Shown here: piece after piece, positions 29,608 to 38,581 of the stretch
Position numbering within the stretch: position 1 is the stretch's first letter
Layout of the letters: each line of letters starts with the position of its first letter
Virus record (IMG/VR): IMGVR_UViG_3300028596_000006
Location: 1 to 40,778 of that record
Strand: one strand, 5' to 3'
Origin: a virus
Length of the DNA stretch: 40,778 nt
Made by a program: the position numbers and the translations under genes
Notes under the pieces: model-generated
The model's input: only the letters and a program-made list of their open reading frames with translations
Databases searched by the model: none
What the model was told of the DNA's origin: nothing

Positions 29608-30167
29608 TACAATACCCCCAGGTCAATAACAGCAGTGCTGTAGTCCGCCAGATCGAAGCGATCGACGGGAATGTTTTCGAAGTTGAAAGGCGCAACCCCA
29701 AGAAAGCCGTAATCCATGACTGTCGGATGAGCGTTGTAGTAGTCGATGGCTTGCGTATTGGGGTCAAAGAGGTTCTTGTTGATGAACCGGTTAGGCATCG
29801 TGAACGTCAGAGGGATGGCCTGAGTGCGGACGATTGTCGTCGGGCGAACGCCGCCCACCAAGCTTGGCGCGTAATAGACTTGTGCGCCCGAGGCGTCGAG
29901 AACCTTAATCGAATACTCGCCGTCAACAATGAGCTGAACAGGAGATCCATTCAGCATTGGCACGCCGCCAGCGCCGGTCCTGATCGGCTGCGCAATGGCG
30001 ACCGTGGCGCCGGATTCCTGAACCGCTCGAACAACAAGGCGGTTGCTTGCGATCTGTGGGTCAGTATCAGGATCGCCTACGTATATGAACCCATTGAATA
30101 CGGGGCGCCCCCTTGTCGGGTCCGGATAGTAGGTATACGGTGGCTTTACCTCGTTTGTATCTGCCAT
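29607..30167 (-). CDS. P22 tailspike head-binding domain-like adaptor, 186 aa
   Basis: Residues 10-110 follow the P22 tailspike head-binding domain: RPVFNGFIYVGDPDTDPQI, then VAIAQPIRTGAGGVPMLNG and YSIKVLDASGAQVYY. The protein ends about 70 residues later (after FNFENIPVDRFDLADYSTAV), so it has no catalytic spike body. It probably docks on the gp4/gp10 tail hub and holds the next fibre. AGGTG lies before the ATG at 30167. Confidence 0.85.
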   Translation of the reverse strand: MADTNEVKPPYTYYPDPTRGRPVFNGFIYVGDPDTDPQIASNRLVVRAVQESGATVAIAQPIRTGAGGVPMLNGSPVQLIVDGEYSIKVLDASGAQVYYAPSLVGGVRPTTIVRTQAIPLTFTMPNRFINKNLFDPNTQAIDYYNAHPTVMDYGFLGVAPFNFENIPVDRFDLADYSTAVIDLGVL

Positions 30168-30231
30168 GTCTTTCACCTTTTTGGTTTGATTTGCGGTGAC
30201 ATTATGATCGAACTCGCTGTTTCACTTTTCC

Positions 30232-32352
30232 TTACTGTTGCTGTCCTCCAGATTCTTGAGCGCGTGCTGATTGAGCACCGGCATTCAGTTGCCGAGCAAG
30301 CTGCAAAGCAAGCCGCTTCGACGCCTCAGACTTCGGCGAAGATCCAATCCTGATCATTGCATTGCGCACTACCGGGCTTTCATAGGCCCGGGCCAGCGCG
30401 CCGACCGAAGCGCCAGCCGCCAGTGTCGCACCGAAGTCACCAATCAACGATCCAGCAGCAGCAGCCCCAATCGGCGCGTAGAGCTGTTGACCGGTGGCCG
30501 TCTGAACTCCCGCTTCCCCGGCGCGCTTGGTGGCCGCCAATACCTGCTTGAGCCCTTCCAACTGCTTGCGTTCAGCACCCTTGAACAGGATCCCAGTCTG
30601 CGACTCCATGCGGCGCAGTTCTGCGATGAACTTCTCCGGTGATGGGTTATCCAGGCCGCCAGCCTTTGTGAGCGCCCGCTGAATGACCGTCGCCCGGGCA
30701 GCCTCGCGACCACTGCTGTCGAGTGAGTCATACAGGCTCTTCACTTCGCTGCGTTTATTGCTGAACAGCAGGTTTTCGGCCACTTCAGGCGTCAAATCAC
30801 CCTTGTCGAGAACGGACTTGAGCCGGGTCCGGGTCATCTTCTCGGCTTGGCCCCGGTAGATCGAGTCCGCCGACTTAAGCCTGGCCAGGTCACGCGGGCT
30901 CAGCGCGGCGGTGGCCGCCTCTTCCATGTCTCCGCTCAGTGCCGAGTAAACCCGGTTCATCAGCGACTTGGCGCGGGTCGGTAACTGGCTCCGGCCCTGG
31001 TTGTCGTAGGAATTGACCACCTCGCGCAACGCGGTGCGGTTCTCCTTGAGCGTGCTGTATGTCTGATCGGCGGCGCCGAGCGTGTCCTTGAACTGCTGGA
31101 GTTCCTGCACGGCCTCCTTGCTAGATACCACGCCGGGCTTGGACAGCTCAGCAATCGCATCATCGATCGCCTGGACGGTCTTCGGATATGGCGCCGGTCC
31201 CAGGCTGTCAACCATCGGCAGAAGTTCCTCATACCGCTTTCCAGCGGCCTGCATGACCTTAGACTTCTGCGCCTTCAACCCAGCGATGACCTGATCAGGC
31301 TTTGGCGCCGGGTATTGTTCGCCCAGTTCTTGGATGGCGCGCTGCCGGGCTTCCTGCTGAGTGGCGCGCAGACCACCGGTCCCGGCCAGCGGGATTCGCT
31401 CGCCGAGTGTCTGCGCCGACTTACCGACGAATGTGGACGGCGGCGCGATGTCGCTGGTCATGAGCGGGATGTTGGCCGACTTCGCAGCCTGCACGATCTC
31501 TGATTGAGCCGCTGGCGCTCCACGCATCACCTGAACGCCGCGCTTGGCCGCATCCATCACTGCGCCACCGGCACCCATGGCCAGCGGCAGCGCTGCACCA
31601 GTCGCACCAGCAAGCGCGACCTCGTTCGGGTCAAAGTCGCCGCCTGCCGCCGCCTGCCCACCCTCTATCAGGGCCTGGGTCGCCGCCGATGTTCCGCCGA
31701 GAACCGCTGCCTGCTTGAGCGCGCCACCGCCAATTGCCGATGCCGCGCCACCGGTGGGAGCGAACGCCGCGCCGATTCCGACAGTTTGCAGTGCGTCCAT
31801 GCCGCTGGTGCCTGGCTTGTTGATCATTGCTCTGGCGCCGGTGGCGTTGTTTGCCGCGATCAGATTTCCCTTTTCGTCTTGCTGGATGCCGATTTCTGGA
31901 GAAAGCGCTTTCAGCGTCTGCGCGATCTCTTGCGGGTCGGTCATCGTGACCAGTGCGGCAGTAACAGCCGCGGCTTTGCCAGCAGGAATATCCAGGCTGG
32001 CCAGCAGCCCGGAGTTCTGCAGCTCTGGCAACTCCTGCGTCGCCCGTGTCTGACGATCGTTGCCGGTGATCATGTTGCCGATGCTGTCGAGCATCCCTGG
32101 TTCTTCTGATTCGGCCTCTGCCGCTGGCGCAGGAGCATTCGCAGGAGACTCAGTGTTGACCGTGTCCGCCGACGCCTCCGGCATCATGGCTTGTCCATCC
32201 GACGCTGGAGCGCCATCCGGAGCCGGCGCTTGTCGCTGGGCATAAAGCTTCTTGGCCTGGGCGATGACCTGATCCTGGCTTGCACCAGCAGGGCCGCGCA
32301 GGGTTATGACCTGGCCGTCGGGCGCTTTCACTTTGTATTCTTGAGTGGCCAT
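30232..32352 (-). CDS. DNA ejection protein, P22 gp16-like, 706 aa
   Basis: The protein starts with a small domain (EYKVKAPDGQVITLRGPAGA, then QVIAQAKKLY) used at the N-terminus of several phage virion proteins. An Ala/Pro-rich linker follows, then a large Gly/Ala-rich helical body with membrane-like segments (about residues 195-270). P22 gp16 has 609 residues and is ejected to help DNA cross the cell envelope. Position after the gp20-like gene supports the call; no lytic enzyme motif is seen. Confidence 0.75.
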   Translation of the reverse strand: MATQEYKVKAPDGQVITLRGPAGASQDQVIAQAKKLYAQRQAPAPDGAPASDGQAMMPEASADTVNTESPANAPAPAAEAESEEPGMLDSIGNMITGNDRQTRATQELPELQNSGLLASLDIPAGKAAAVTAALVTMTDPQEIAQTLKALSPEIGIQQDEKGNLIAANNATGARAMINKPGTSGMDALQTVGIGAAFAPTGGAASAIGGGALKQAAVLGGTSAATQALIEGGQAAAGGDFDPNEVALAGATGAALPLAMGAGGAVMDAAKRGVQVMRGAPAAQSEIVQAAKSANIPLMTSDIAPPSTFVGKSAQTLGERIPLAGTGGLRATQQEARQRAIQELGEQYPAPKPDQVIAGLKAQKSKVMQAAGKRYEELLPMVDSLGPAPYPKTVQAIDDAIAELSKPGVVSSKEAVQELQQFKDTLGAADQTYSTLKENRTALREVVNSYDNQGRSQLPTRAKSLMNRVYSALSGDMEEAATAALSPRDLARLKSADSIYRGQAEKMTRTRLKSVLDKGDLTPEVAENLLFSNKRSEVKSLYDSLDSSGREAARATVIQRALTKAGGLDNPSPEKFIAELRRMESQTGILFKGAERKQLEGLKQVLAATKRAGEAGVQTATGQQLYAPIGAAAAGSLIGDFGATLAAGASVGALARAYESPVVRNAMIRIGSSPKSEASKRLALQLARQLNAGAQSARAQESGGQQQ

Positions 32353-33635
32353 TATTCGACGATCTCCCAGCCATCAGACGATTTAGCCGCTGGTGCAGGC
32401 GTGGCTTTGGCGCCCCCTTTGGACCTATCCTTCCACGCCTGGAGCATGCCGCGTTCGCTGCCGGTGTCGGATATATAATCGGCCTTGAACCCATGATATT
32501 TGGCTGCTGCTTCCTGAACATTCGCCTGCGCCCGAAGATACCTTGCCCACTGGGCTGGACTGGCATTGTCGGAAGGCATCGGGCCGAACGCTATTTTTAC
32601 GTCGGCATCCGATGCTGCGCCCGGGGGAAGGTTGCCAGAAGCTTGAGCCGCCCTTACAGCGGCCACGGATTTACGCAGGTCACTTACTGCGTCCTGGCTT
32701 CCCGTGATCTCTTTAAGGGCCTCTGCAGCGTTTCCAACAACGCCGCCGCTGGCGCTGGATTTCTCCATCTGGTCGGCCAAGTTTCTGAACTTGTTCACGT
32801 CATTTTCTGCCGACACTGCCTGGTCAATCGTTTTCGCCAGCCTCAATTGAACGCCTGGGGCCAGCTCTCGACCTTCCTTGCTCACAAATCCAGCGGCCTG
32901 GCCAAAAGCCTTCGCCGCATCTGGATCGGTTTCAGAAAGCTTCCTGTATTCCTCGAAGTCTTTCTGGTGGGCGGTACGCTTGTCGCCGGCACTCCCGCCT
33001 GCTGTTGCGGCTGCCCGGGCGTAGGCACGCTGGTTGCGGCCAGCCTCGGCACGGTCGAAGCGAGCGTCTTCGCGCTCCATCTTCATCTGTTCCAGGGCCA
33101 TGCGCTGCTCGGCTTTGTGTTTTTCAGCCGCAGCCTTGTAGCCGTTCGGATCGCCCGCGGCCCAATCCATTTCGATCCCGTTGAGCGCGACGTTCGGGTT
33201 CTGCAAATAGGCCTGGTACGCCCGGGCGGTGTGCGTCGGATCGCGGCCTTCATCTTGTAGCGTCTGGATGCGGTTCTTGAAGATCTCCTCGCGCTGCTCA
33301 GGGGATGACAGAAGAACGTCCCGGGCAAAGCCTGCCGCCTCCTTCACCTTGCGCTCATCGTCGAGGCCAACGACCTGATAGAGGTTCTTGCTGATCTCGG
33401 GATACTGCAGCGAAACGCTCGCCATCTTCTCCGGGTCGCGGCTCTGGTACGCCTCCTGGGCGGCAGCGCTCGCGGCTGCCTGCCGTGCTTTCTGTTCCTG
33501 CTCGGCGTCGAGCTGGCGTTTGCGCTCGGCCTCTGCCATGCGGCCCTGGCGGATGTTCGCCATCGTGGCGCTCAGGCCAGATAGTCCAGCGGAGAAGTCG
33601 TTGCCCGCGTCTACAGCAAATGGGTTCGTTGCCAT
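32352..33635 (-). CDS. DNA ejection protein, P22 gp20-like, 427 aa
   Basis: Highly helical protein with long Ala/Glu/Arg coiled-coil stretches (QKARQAAASAAAQEAYQ and EKHKAEQRMALEQMKME) and a Gly/Ala hinge (about residues 218-226). Length is close to P22 gp20 (471). It lies between gp7-like and gp16-like genes, as in P22. The start at 33635 (TAACACC before it) is preferred; an ATG at 33668 inside the preceding gene is possible. Confidence 0.75.
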   Translation of the reverse strand: MATNPFAVDAGNDFSAGLSGLSATMANIRQGRMAEAERKRQLDAEQEQKARQAAASAAAQEAYQSRDPEKMASVSLQYPEISKNLYQVVGLDDERKVKEAAGFARDVLLSSPEQREEIFKNRIQTLQDEGRDPTHTARAYQAYLQNPNVALNGIEMDWAAGDPNGYKAAAEKHKAEQRMALEQMKMEREDARFDRAEAGRNQRAYARAAATAGGSAGDKRTAHQKDFEEYRKLSETDPDAAKAFGQAAGFVSKEGRELAPGVQLRLAKTIDQAVSAENDVNKFRNLADQMEKSSASGGVVGNAAEALKEITGSQDAVSDLRKSVAAVRAAQASGNLPPGAASDADVKIAFGPMPSDNASPAQWARYLRAQANVQEAAAKYHGFKADYISDTGSERGMLQAWKDRSKGGAKATPAPAAKSSDGWEIVE

Positions 33636-33639
33636 GGTG

Positions 33640-34323
33640 TTATGTCCAGAGTCCAGTCCAGCGACCAACGTCGCGCGCGGCCAATCCGCCTGTCAATTCG
33701 CTTTGAAGGATGCCCTTCGGCGTGGTCATCATTGCACGGTTACCGTGCTGCCACTGGTAGCTCTCGTTGCCCAGCGCTGCGCCGACGATCGCGCCTACCG
33801 GGCCGCCTGCCGAGAAGCCAGACGCAGCACCAGTGCCAGCCGCCGCCGCCGAGCCCATCATGGTTCCCTCGTCGCGCCCTTCCTGGCCCTGTGGCGTCTG
33901 CATGCCCTGATACACGCCGAACGCGTCCTTCGCCATGCCGGCATAGCCAAGGCCTTGACCGAACCCGCCTGCGCCAGCAGAGCCAGCAGAACCCGCCTGC
34001 GTGCCTCCGGCCACCGCGCCCGATCCAGCACTGCCAGCAGCGGATCCACCGGCATATGTGGCATTCCCGGCTTCGCCAGCAACCAGAGAGTTGCCCAGGC
34101 CGTAACCGGTACCGCCCGCCGATGCCGCGCTGCCCGTTGCAGATGCCCCGTTGATGCTCTTGTACAGAACGCCAAGCCCCTTCATCGCCTTGGCCAGTTG
34201 CATTGCATTGGGGTTGGCAGCAGAACCTCCAGCGTTCGGCACCTGGCGGCTTTGGAAGGGCTGATACTGATCGCGCTGGCGCTGGGCGTTCTGCGCAGTG
34301 AGCGGCGTGTATTCAAAGGCCAT
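33640..34323 (-). CDS. DNA ejection protein, P22 gp7-like, 227 aa
   Basis: The Gly/Ala/Ser-rich protein (about residues 55-195, with runs such as GGSAAGSAGSGAVAGG and GGPVGAIVGAALG) matches P22 gp7 in size (229) and position. The glycine-zipper-like segments suggest membrane insertion during ejection. It overlaps the upstream gene by 11 bases. Confidence 0.75.
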   Translation of the reverse strand: MAFEYTPLTAQNAQRQRDQYQPFQSRQVPNAGGSAANPNAMQLAKAMKGLGVLYKSINGASATGSAASAGGTGYGLGNSLVAGEAGNATYAGGSAAGSAGSGAVAGGTQAGSAGSAGAGGFGQGLGYAGMAKDAFGVYQGMQTPQGQEGRDEGTMMGSAAAAGTGAASGFSAGGPVGAIVGAALGNESYQWQHGNRAMMTTPKGILQSELTGGLAARDVGRWTGLWT

Positions 34324-35098
34324 GGGCTTCCACTCCGATCATGTCGTAGTTGACCACCTTGTAACCACGGCGCTCTGTGACGGCCTCTGGATGCGTCTTC
34401 TCGACTTCCTGGGCAATCACGCCAGCAGAGCGCCCAACGAGCCCCAGCGCAGCGGCAGCGGCGTTCCACACCCATTTGTAGACATTGTGCCCGTTGCATT
34501 GGCCGAGGAGCACGACTTCATCCTTCAGGCGCTCGTCAGAGAACGTTTCATAGCCCTGCATCGCCAGCGCGCCGGCCCCCATGGCGTTGTTGAAGTTGTT
34601 CTGGCTCTGCTGGGCGCCGAAGTTGGCCTGGGCGGTCATGCCCTGGGCGTAGGTCTGGCCGATGCCAGCCATAGAGCCGGCGATGTTGTTGGCGTTCGAC
34701 GGGAGCTGCGCCATTCCCTGAAGGCCCGACAACTGGTTGGCGTAGGAGGCCATCAAGGCATTCTGATTGACGGAAGCAAGCGCCTCGTTCGTGTTGCCAG
34801 AGCGCAAACCGCCAGTGGCCGAGGCATTGCGTAGAACACCCTCTTCGCCGCGCTGAACCATTGTCTGGTAGAAGGGACTGTCTTCGGCCCGCTGGACAAT
34901 GCTCTTGCCGTCGGACACGAACTTTCCATTGGCGCCAAGGGTCAGGCCGTATTCCGAGCCAAGACCGGTCAATGCGCCTTCGCGCAGAGCCTGTGGAAGT
35001 CGCTCGGTTGACTTCAGATAATCAAGGGCTTCGCGCTGGGCCTGGGCCTGCACTTCTGCCGCGTCTTCTGCACCGCTATCGCTTGATCCGCCACTCAT
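34313..35098 (-). CDS. Ejection-region protein with S74-like C-terminal domain, 261 aa
   Basis: The N-terminal 180 residues are helical and Ala/Gln/Asn-rich, like ejection proteins. From residue 187 the sequence reads SDERLKDE, then YKWVWN, AGVIAQEVEKTHPEAV (225-240) and GYKVVNYDMIG, the signature of the peptidase S74 (intramolecular chaperone) family. The domain stops about 5 residues after that, without the long helices usual in self-cleaving fibre chaperones. The ATG at 35098 overlaps the upstream stop (ATGA). Confidence 0.75.
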   Translation of the reverse strand: MSGGSSDSGAEDAAEVQAQAQREALDYLKSTERLPQALREGALTGLGSEYGLTLGANGKFVSDGKSIVQRAEDSPFYQTMVQRGEEGVLRNASATGGLRSGNTNEALASVNQNALMASYANQLSGLQGMAQLPSNANNIAGSMAGIGQTYAQGMTAQANFGAQQSQNNFNNAMGAGALAMQGYETFSDERLKDEVVLLGQCNGHNVYKWVWNAAAAALGLVGRSAGVIAQEVEKTHPEAVTERRGYKVVNYDMIGVEAHGL

Positions 35099-35430
35099 GT
35101 TCTGTACCTCGCATAGATTTTTAGACCGCAGGTGTCGATCACATGGACGAACCCGCATTTCTGGACAAGCCGAACCACACTTTCCCGCTTGATGCAGCCC
35201 ATGATCATTGTGCACCAGGGCAACAGCTCGAAGGCCAGCGCGCAGAACTCATTTACGGCCTCTTTCATGCGCTTGACCGAGTCCAGCGCCGAGAAATGGC
35301 AGAAAATCGCATCCCCTTCACGCGTCAAGGACGCATAAATGCGCCCTTTGGTCCATCGCCACACCTGATACTTGGGCTCCCAGTAGAGGGCGCCCATGTC
35401 CTCGCAGAGGAAAGCCGGCCTGAAGGTCAT
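35095..35430 (-). CDS. GNAT-like small virion-region protein, 111 aa
   Basis: The fold order and the late block GCIKRESVVRLVQKCGFVHV resemble small GNAT-like proteins near ejection genes of T7-like phages (DUF2833/gp13-like). No clear acetyl-CoA binding loop is seen. It lies where P22 has gp14. A structural or assembly role is likelier than acetyl transfer. Confidence 0.55.
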   Translation of the reverse strand: MTFRPAFLCEDMGALYWEPKYQVWRWTKGRIYASLTREGDAIFCHFSALDSVKRMKEAVNEFCALAFELLPWCTMIMGCIKRESVVRLVQKCGFVHVIDTCGLKIYARYRT

Positions 35431-35669
35431 ACGACCGGAACCCAGCCGGTTCGAGAGCCGACCTTCGAGTTGATGTAAAGCTTCTCGTCGTCGGTCGCCC
35501 AGTATTGTCGCGTCCGGTTGGAGGCCACCACGCCTTCAGGGCTGCCCAGGCCGGTGATCATGTAGTCAGCGCCCCGGGACACGTAGTCGCTGACCATCGC
35601 GTCTGGCCAGCCGGTCATGTTCATGACTTCCGAGGCCGAGAGCCCCAGTGAGAGATCGTTATTAGCCAA
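35427..35669 (-). CDS. Hypothetical tail protein, 80 aa (TTG start)
   Basis: No ATG opens this frame; the TTG at 35669 lies inside the end of gp10 (8-base overlap), with a GGGGG stretch upstream. The protein (NNDLSLGLSASEVMNMTG at the start, SRTGWVPVV at the end) has no known motif. It occupies the place of the P22 tail needle gene but is far too short for gp26 and has no coiled coil. Confidence 0.6.
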   Translation of the reverse strand: MANNDLSLGLSASEVMNMTGWPDAMVSDYVSRGADYMITGLGSPEGVVASNRTRQYWATDDEKLYINSKVGSRTGWVPVV

Positions 35670-37074
35670 CTTCGAGATACCCCCGTCCGAATGCCATCTT
35701 GGCGCGTGATGCGCCGCGCAGCTTGAAGCCGATCCAGTTCCGCACATAGCCCATGCGGTTCACGATGTACCGCTGATTGTAGTTGCCAGGCGAGCCATAG
35801 GCCGCCGTGGTCTCTTTCCCATAGGTCACGCCGTCGTAGGTCACGGAAACGAACAGCGTGGCGTCATCGCTCGCAGAGTGGCCCGGCATGATGTCGATGT
35901 TCAGGCTATCGACTGACATGCCTTCGAGGTACAGGAACGGGGTGTAAAGCACCCACTCGCCCATTTCCCCGTATTGATCTACGGACACTGGGTCGAGAAT
36001 ACCCAGGCGAAGGTCGATTTTGTCACCGAATACCCACTGGCCAAGGCGAGGATCAAACACGCCGTTGATGCCGCGCCATGGGAGCGAACCAGTGCCGCGC
36101 TTGAGGATCGACCAGGCGTTATCGACGCCAGACGCCGTAGCAACCGTCTCGTTGAACAGCAGAGTCTCATTGGGAAGGTGGATGTAGACGAATGACATCC
36201 CATCAACCTCGACCGCCTCCATGGACATATCGGCAAGCTGTGGCTCGGTGTACTGGGCCAAGATACGGTCAATGGCCCGAGTGCTGATCTGCTGGCTCGA
36301 TCCCACGCCGAGCACATGAATCCCAAGGTCTGACTCTTTGCGGCTGCCAACGAAGTACCAGGACTGCTTGAGTTCGCACTTGGCATGCGTGGCCACAATG
36401 CCGATCTTCAGCGCCCTGGCCTGGATGCGGCTGAAGGCGAAGTTATCCGAGGCGACGTTGGCGAAAAACTCGGTGGTGTATCGCCCGAACACGATCACCT
36501 TGTCATCAGCGGTCTTGCCCACGCCCAGCGTCGGGTCGGGGGAGAATTCCGCCGTGGCGAAGGCCAGCGGGTCGAACGCCTCTTCATTGGCAAGCGTTGT
36601 GTGATAGAGGTACTGGCCGTCGGTCAGGAAGTAATAGCCGTCGATCCAGGTCCCATCGATTGGCGTCTTGATGTCCGGGTCCAGCACCTGTCGGAAGCCA
36701 TTCACTGGGTCGTAAAGCCAGAACGCCCCGCCGCCGATCACCGCCTGGGTGTTGAACGAGTAGGGCATTGAGACCTGTTCGGCGCCGGGGATGTTGCCAA
36801 AGCGCTGATTGGTGCCGTCGGCGTTCACGATCATGAACTGGGTGTAGGAGACTCGGAAGTGCTCTTGCAGGCGCTCATTCCACACTCCGCCACGGTCAGG
36901 GCCGGAACCTGTGCCGTACTCAGTCAGGCCCGAGTGCTGCAGCATGAAGCCCGCGGCCCCCATAACCGGCTTGGGCACGGCATACATGTTCTCTGGCAGC
37001 ACGTCCAGATAGTCGGTCTGGTCGCTGATCTTGTCGCCCTTGATGAGCGTGATCGGAATCTTTTGGCTTGGCAT
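35662..37074 (-). CDS. Tail hub / DNA stabilisation protein, P22 gp10-like
   Basis: The 470-residue protein matches P22 gp10 in length (472) and order: DYLDVLPENMYAVPKPVMG near the start, GTWIDGYYFLTDGQYLYHT, TADDKVIVFGRYTTEFF, and a beta-rich C-terminus ending GRGYLEVG. Gp10 hexamers sit under the gp4 ring, close the portal and bind the tailspikes. Confidence 0.93.
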   Translation of the reverse strand: MPSQKIPITLIKGDKISDQTDYLDVLPENMYAVPKPVMGAAGFMLQHSGLTEYGTGSGPDRGGVWNERLQEHFRVSYTQFMIVNADGTNQRFGNIPGAEQVSMPYSFNTQAVIGGGAFWLYDPVNGFRQVLDPDIKTPIDGTWIDGYYFLTDGQYLYHTTLANEEAFDPLAFATAEFSPDPTLGVGKTADDKVIVFGRYTTEFFANVASDNFAFSRIQARALKIGIVATHAKCELKQSWYFVGSRKESDLGIHVLGVGSSQQISTRAIDRILAQYTEPQLADMSMEAVEVDGMSFVYIHLPNETLLFNETVATASGVDNAWSILKRGTGSLPWRGINGVFDPRLGQWVFGDKIDLRLGILDPVSVDQYGEMGEWVLYTPFLYLEGMSVDSLNIDIMPGHSASDDATLFVSVTYDGVTYGKETTAAYGSPGNYNQRYIVNRMGYVRNWIGFKLRGASRAKMAFGRGYLEVG

Positions 37075-37077
37075 GGA

Positions 37078-37827
37078 TTACACCACCGAGGACAGTTGGG
37101 ACACCACCACGGCGGCAGACGGAGAAGTCGCCCAGCCAGCAGTCGATGGCGTTACCGAGTAGAGTCCACCAGCACCAGCAATACCGCTGGCGTCCTGGAC
37201 AATGAAGGCTGACACGACATCATTTGCAATGAGATCAAAGGACACAGGGAATCTTAGCGGTATTACGGCGTTGGCATTATCGATCCTGGCCAATGCAGTG
37301 TTCCCGATTTGAACCCCGTTTTTCACAAGCCGAAGGAACAGGTTAACCACTCCGGCGCCACCTGTTCGGCCAGCTTGGGCCGTGAAGACGAAGTTAAACC
37401 TCCCTGGCACCTTGCAGGTGAAGTCTCCTGCAGCGCTCAGATCAAGCTTTGGCGTAACTTGCAATGAACCGAAGCTGACTTTCAGAGGCGTACCAAGAGC
37501 ACCAGGAATCTGGTTGGCCATGGATGCCGAAATGACTATATCCGTGGTGGTGATCACCGTCGGCGAGGAAAAAAGCACGGTCAAGGTTCCAGCAGATGCA
37601 TCCATCTGGCCAACGATGTACCCGTCACTGCAATAACACTCAATGTTTCCGCCGTTCCAGCCGTCCCCGTTGGTGGCCTGACCATCCTCTACGGCAAATC
37701 TGCATTTGTCGAAATACCCGGCGGACTTCACCTGTGCGATGGTGTCATTCGTCCGGTAGACGTAGTTGTTAAAGATCCCCTGGGTTTGAACGGATGCCCG
37801 GGCGATCTTTTCTTGAGTGAATGCCAT
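37078..37827 (-). CDS. Virion beta-protein / candidate decoration or fibre, 249 aa
   Basis: Beta-rich throughout. The C-terminal half (DFTCKVPGRFNFVFTAQAG, VNLFLRLVKNGVQIGNTALA, IANDVVSAFIVQDASG) looks like a C1q/TNF-like jelly roll. The N-terminal half has two Cys in IECYCSDGYIVGQM. P22 has no gene here between gp4 and gp10, so it is an addition. It could be a head fibre, collar protein or a tail-hub decoration. Confidence 0.55.
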   Translation of the reverse strand: MAFTQEKIARASVQTQGIFNNYVYRTNDTIAQVKSAGYFDKCRFAVEDGQATNGDGWNGGNIECYCSDGYIVGQMDASAGTLTVLFSSPTVITTTDIVISASMANQIPGALGTPLKVSFGSLQVTPKLDLSAAGDFTCKVPGRFNFVFTAQAGRTGGAGVVNLFLRLVKNGVQIGNTALARIDNANAVIPLRFPVSFDLIANDVVSAFIVQDASGIAGAGGLYSVTPSTAGWATSPSAAVVVSQLSSVV

Positions 37828-37828
37828 G

Positions 37829-38581
37829 TCATACCCCTTGGGTTCCGACGGTCACGGATTGCGCGACCTCGAAGTTAATGATGCGGATATCGATGCGGCC
37901 TTCGGTGGTGGTCATGGTGATCTTGACCTGTTGCCAGGCGCCGGCAGACAACTCGACCGGCGCATTGAGCCGGTAATGAGCAACGCCGTCGAGGAATGAG
38001 CTGGAAATTATCACCAGGCCGCTGTCGCAAACCACCTCGATCGTCTGGATGTATTCGTCCGTGTTCAGGTACGCGGCAAAGGACTCTTCATAGTCGTTCG
38101 TCTCGCCCTGCATGATGTACAGCGTGGCCGGCACGTTCGGCGGAAGGCCGGGCATGTCGGAATAGAAGCGCTGCCAGCGGGCGTAGATGCGGTTTCCGCT
38201 GCCCACCGGTTGCCTGGATGGGTAGGCGACCTGGCGGATACGGTTGCGGGCGCACACGTTGGAGGCCTGGGACAAGGATTGCGCGGCCTGAGCAAACAGA
38301 ACTGGCGACGCCTCCTTGTTGAAGTCAGGCACCAGACGCGTAGCCAGGTTCGTGGCGATCATGTTCCAGAATTCTTGTGGGACGTTCAAATCACTGTTCG
38401 GGTCAGGAACTTCCTCGAAGTTGTAGCCTACCTCGATGCCTCGAGATGCGAGCTCAGACATCATATTTTCGAGCTCGCCAAGGGCCAGCTCAAGGTCAGA
38501 CGGGTTCGGCAGAACGGTCAGACCCGAGATCCGCAGCTTGGAGTAAGCCGCGCTGATTCTATCGACCTTGAGCTGGCTCAT
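37829..38581 (-). CDS. Tail accessory factor, P22 gp4-like, with extra C-terminal domain
   Basis: Residues 1-145 match P22/Sf6 gp4: a helical start, AIATNLATRLVPDFN-like core, and the tail YPSRQPVGSGN (120-130). P22 gp4 has 166 residues; here a further ~100 residues follow (150-250, YEESFAAYLNTDEYIQTI, then ISSSFLDGVAHYRL and ITMTTTEGRIDIRIINFEV), resembling the Ig-like fibre-tail adaptor domain of other phages. Gp4 binds under the portal and stabilises packaged DNA. The start follows the upstream stop (TAAATG). Confidence 0.8.
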   Translation of the reverse strand: MSQLKVDRISAAYSKLRISGLTVLPNPSDLELALGELENMMSELASRGIEVGYNFEEVPDPNSDLNVPQEFWNMIATNLATRLVPDFNKEASPVLFAQAAQSLSQASNVCARNRIRQVAYPSRQPVGSGNRIYARWQRFYSDMPGLPPNVPATLYIMQGETNDYEESFAAYLNTDEYIQTIEVVCDSGLVIISSSFLDGVAHYRLNAPVELSAGAWQQVKITMTTTEGRIDIRIINFEVAQSVTVGTQGV

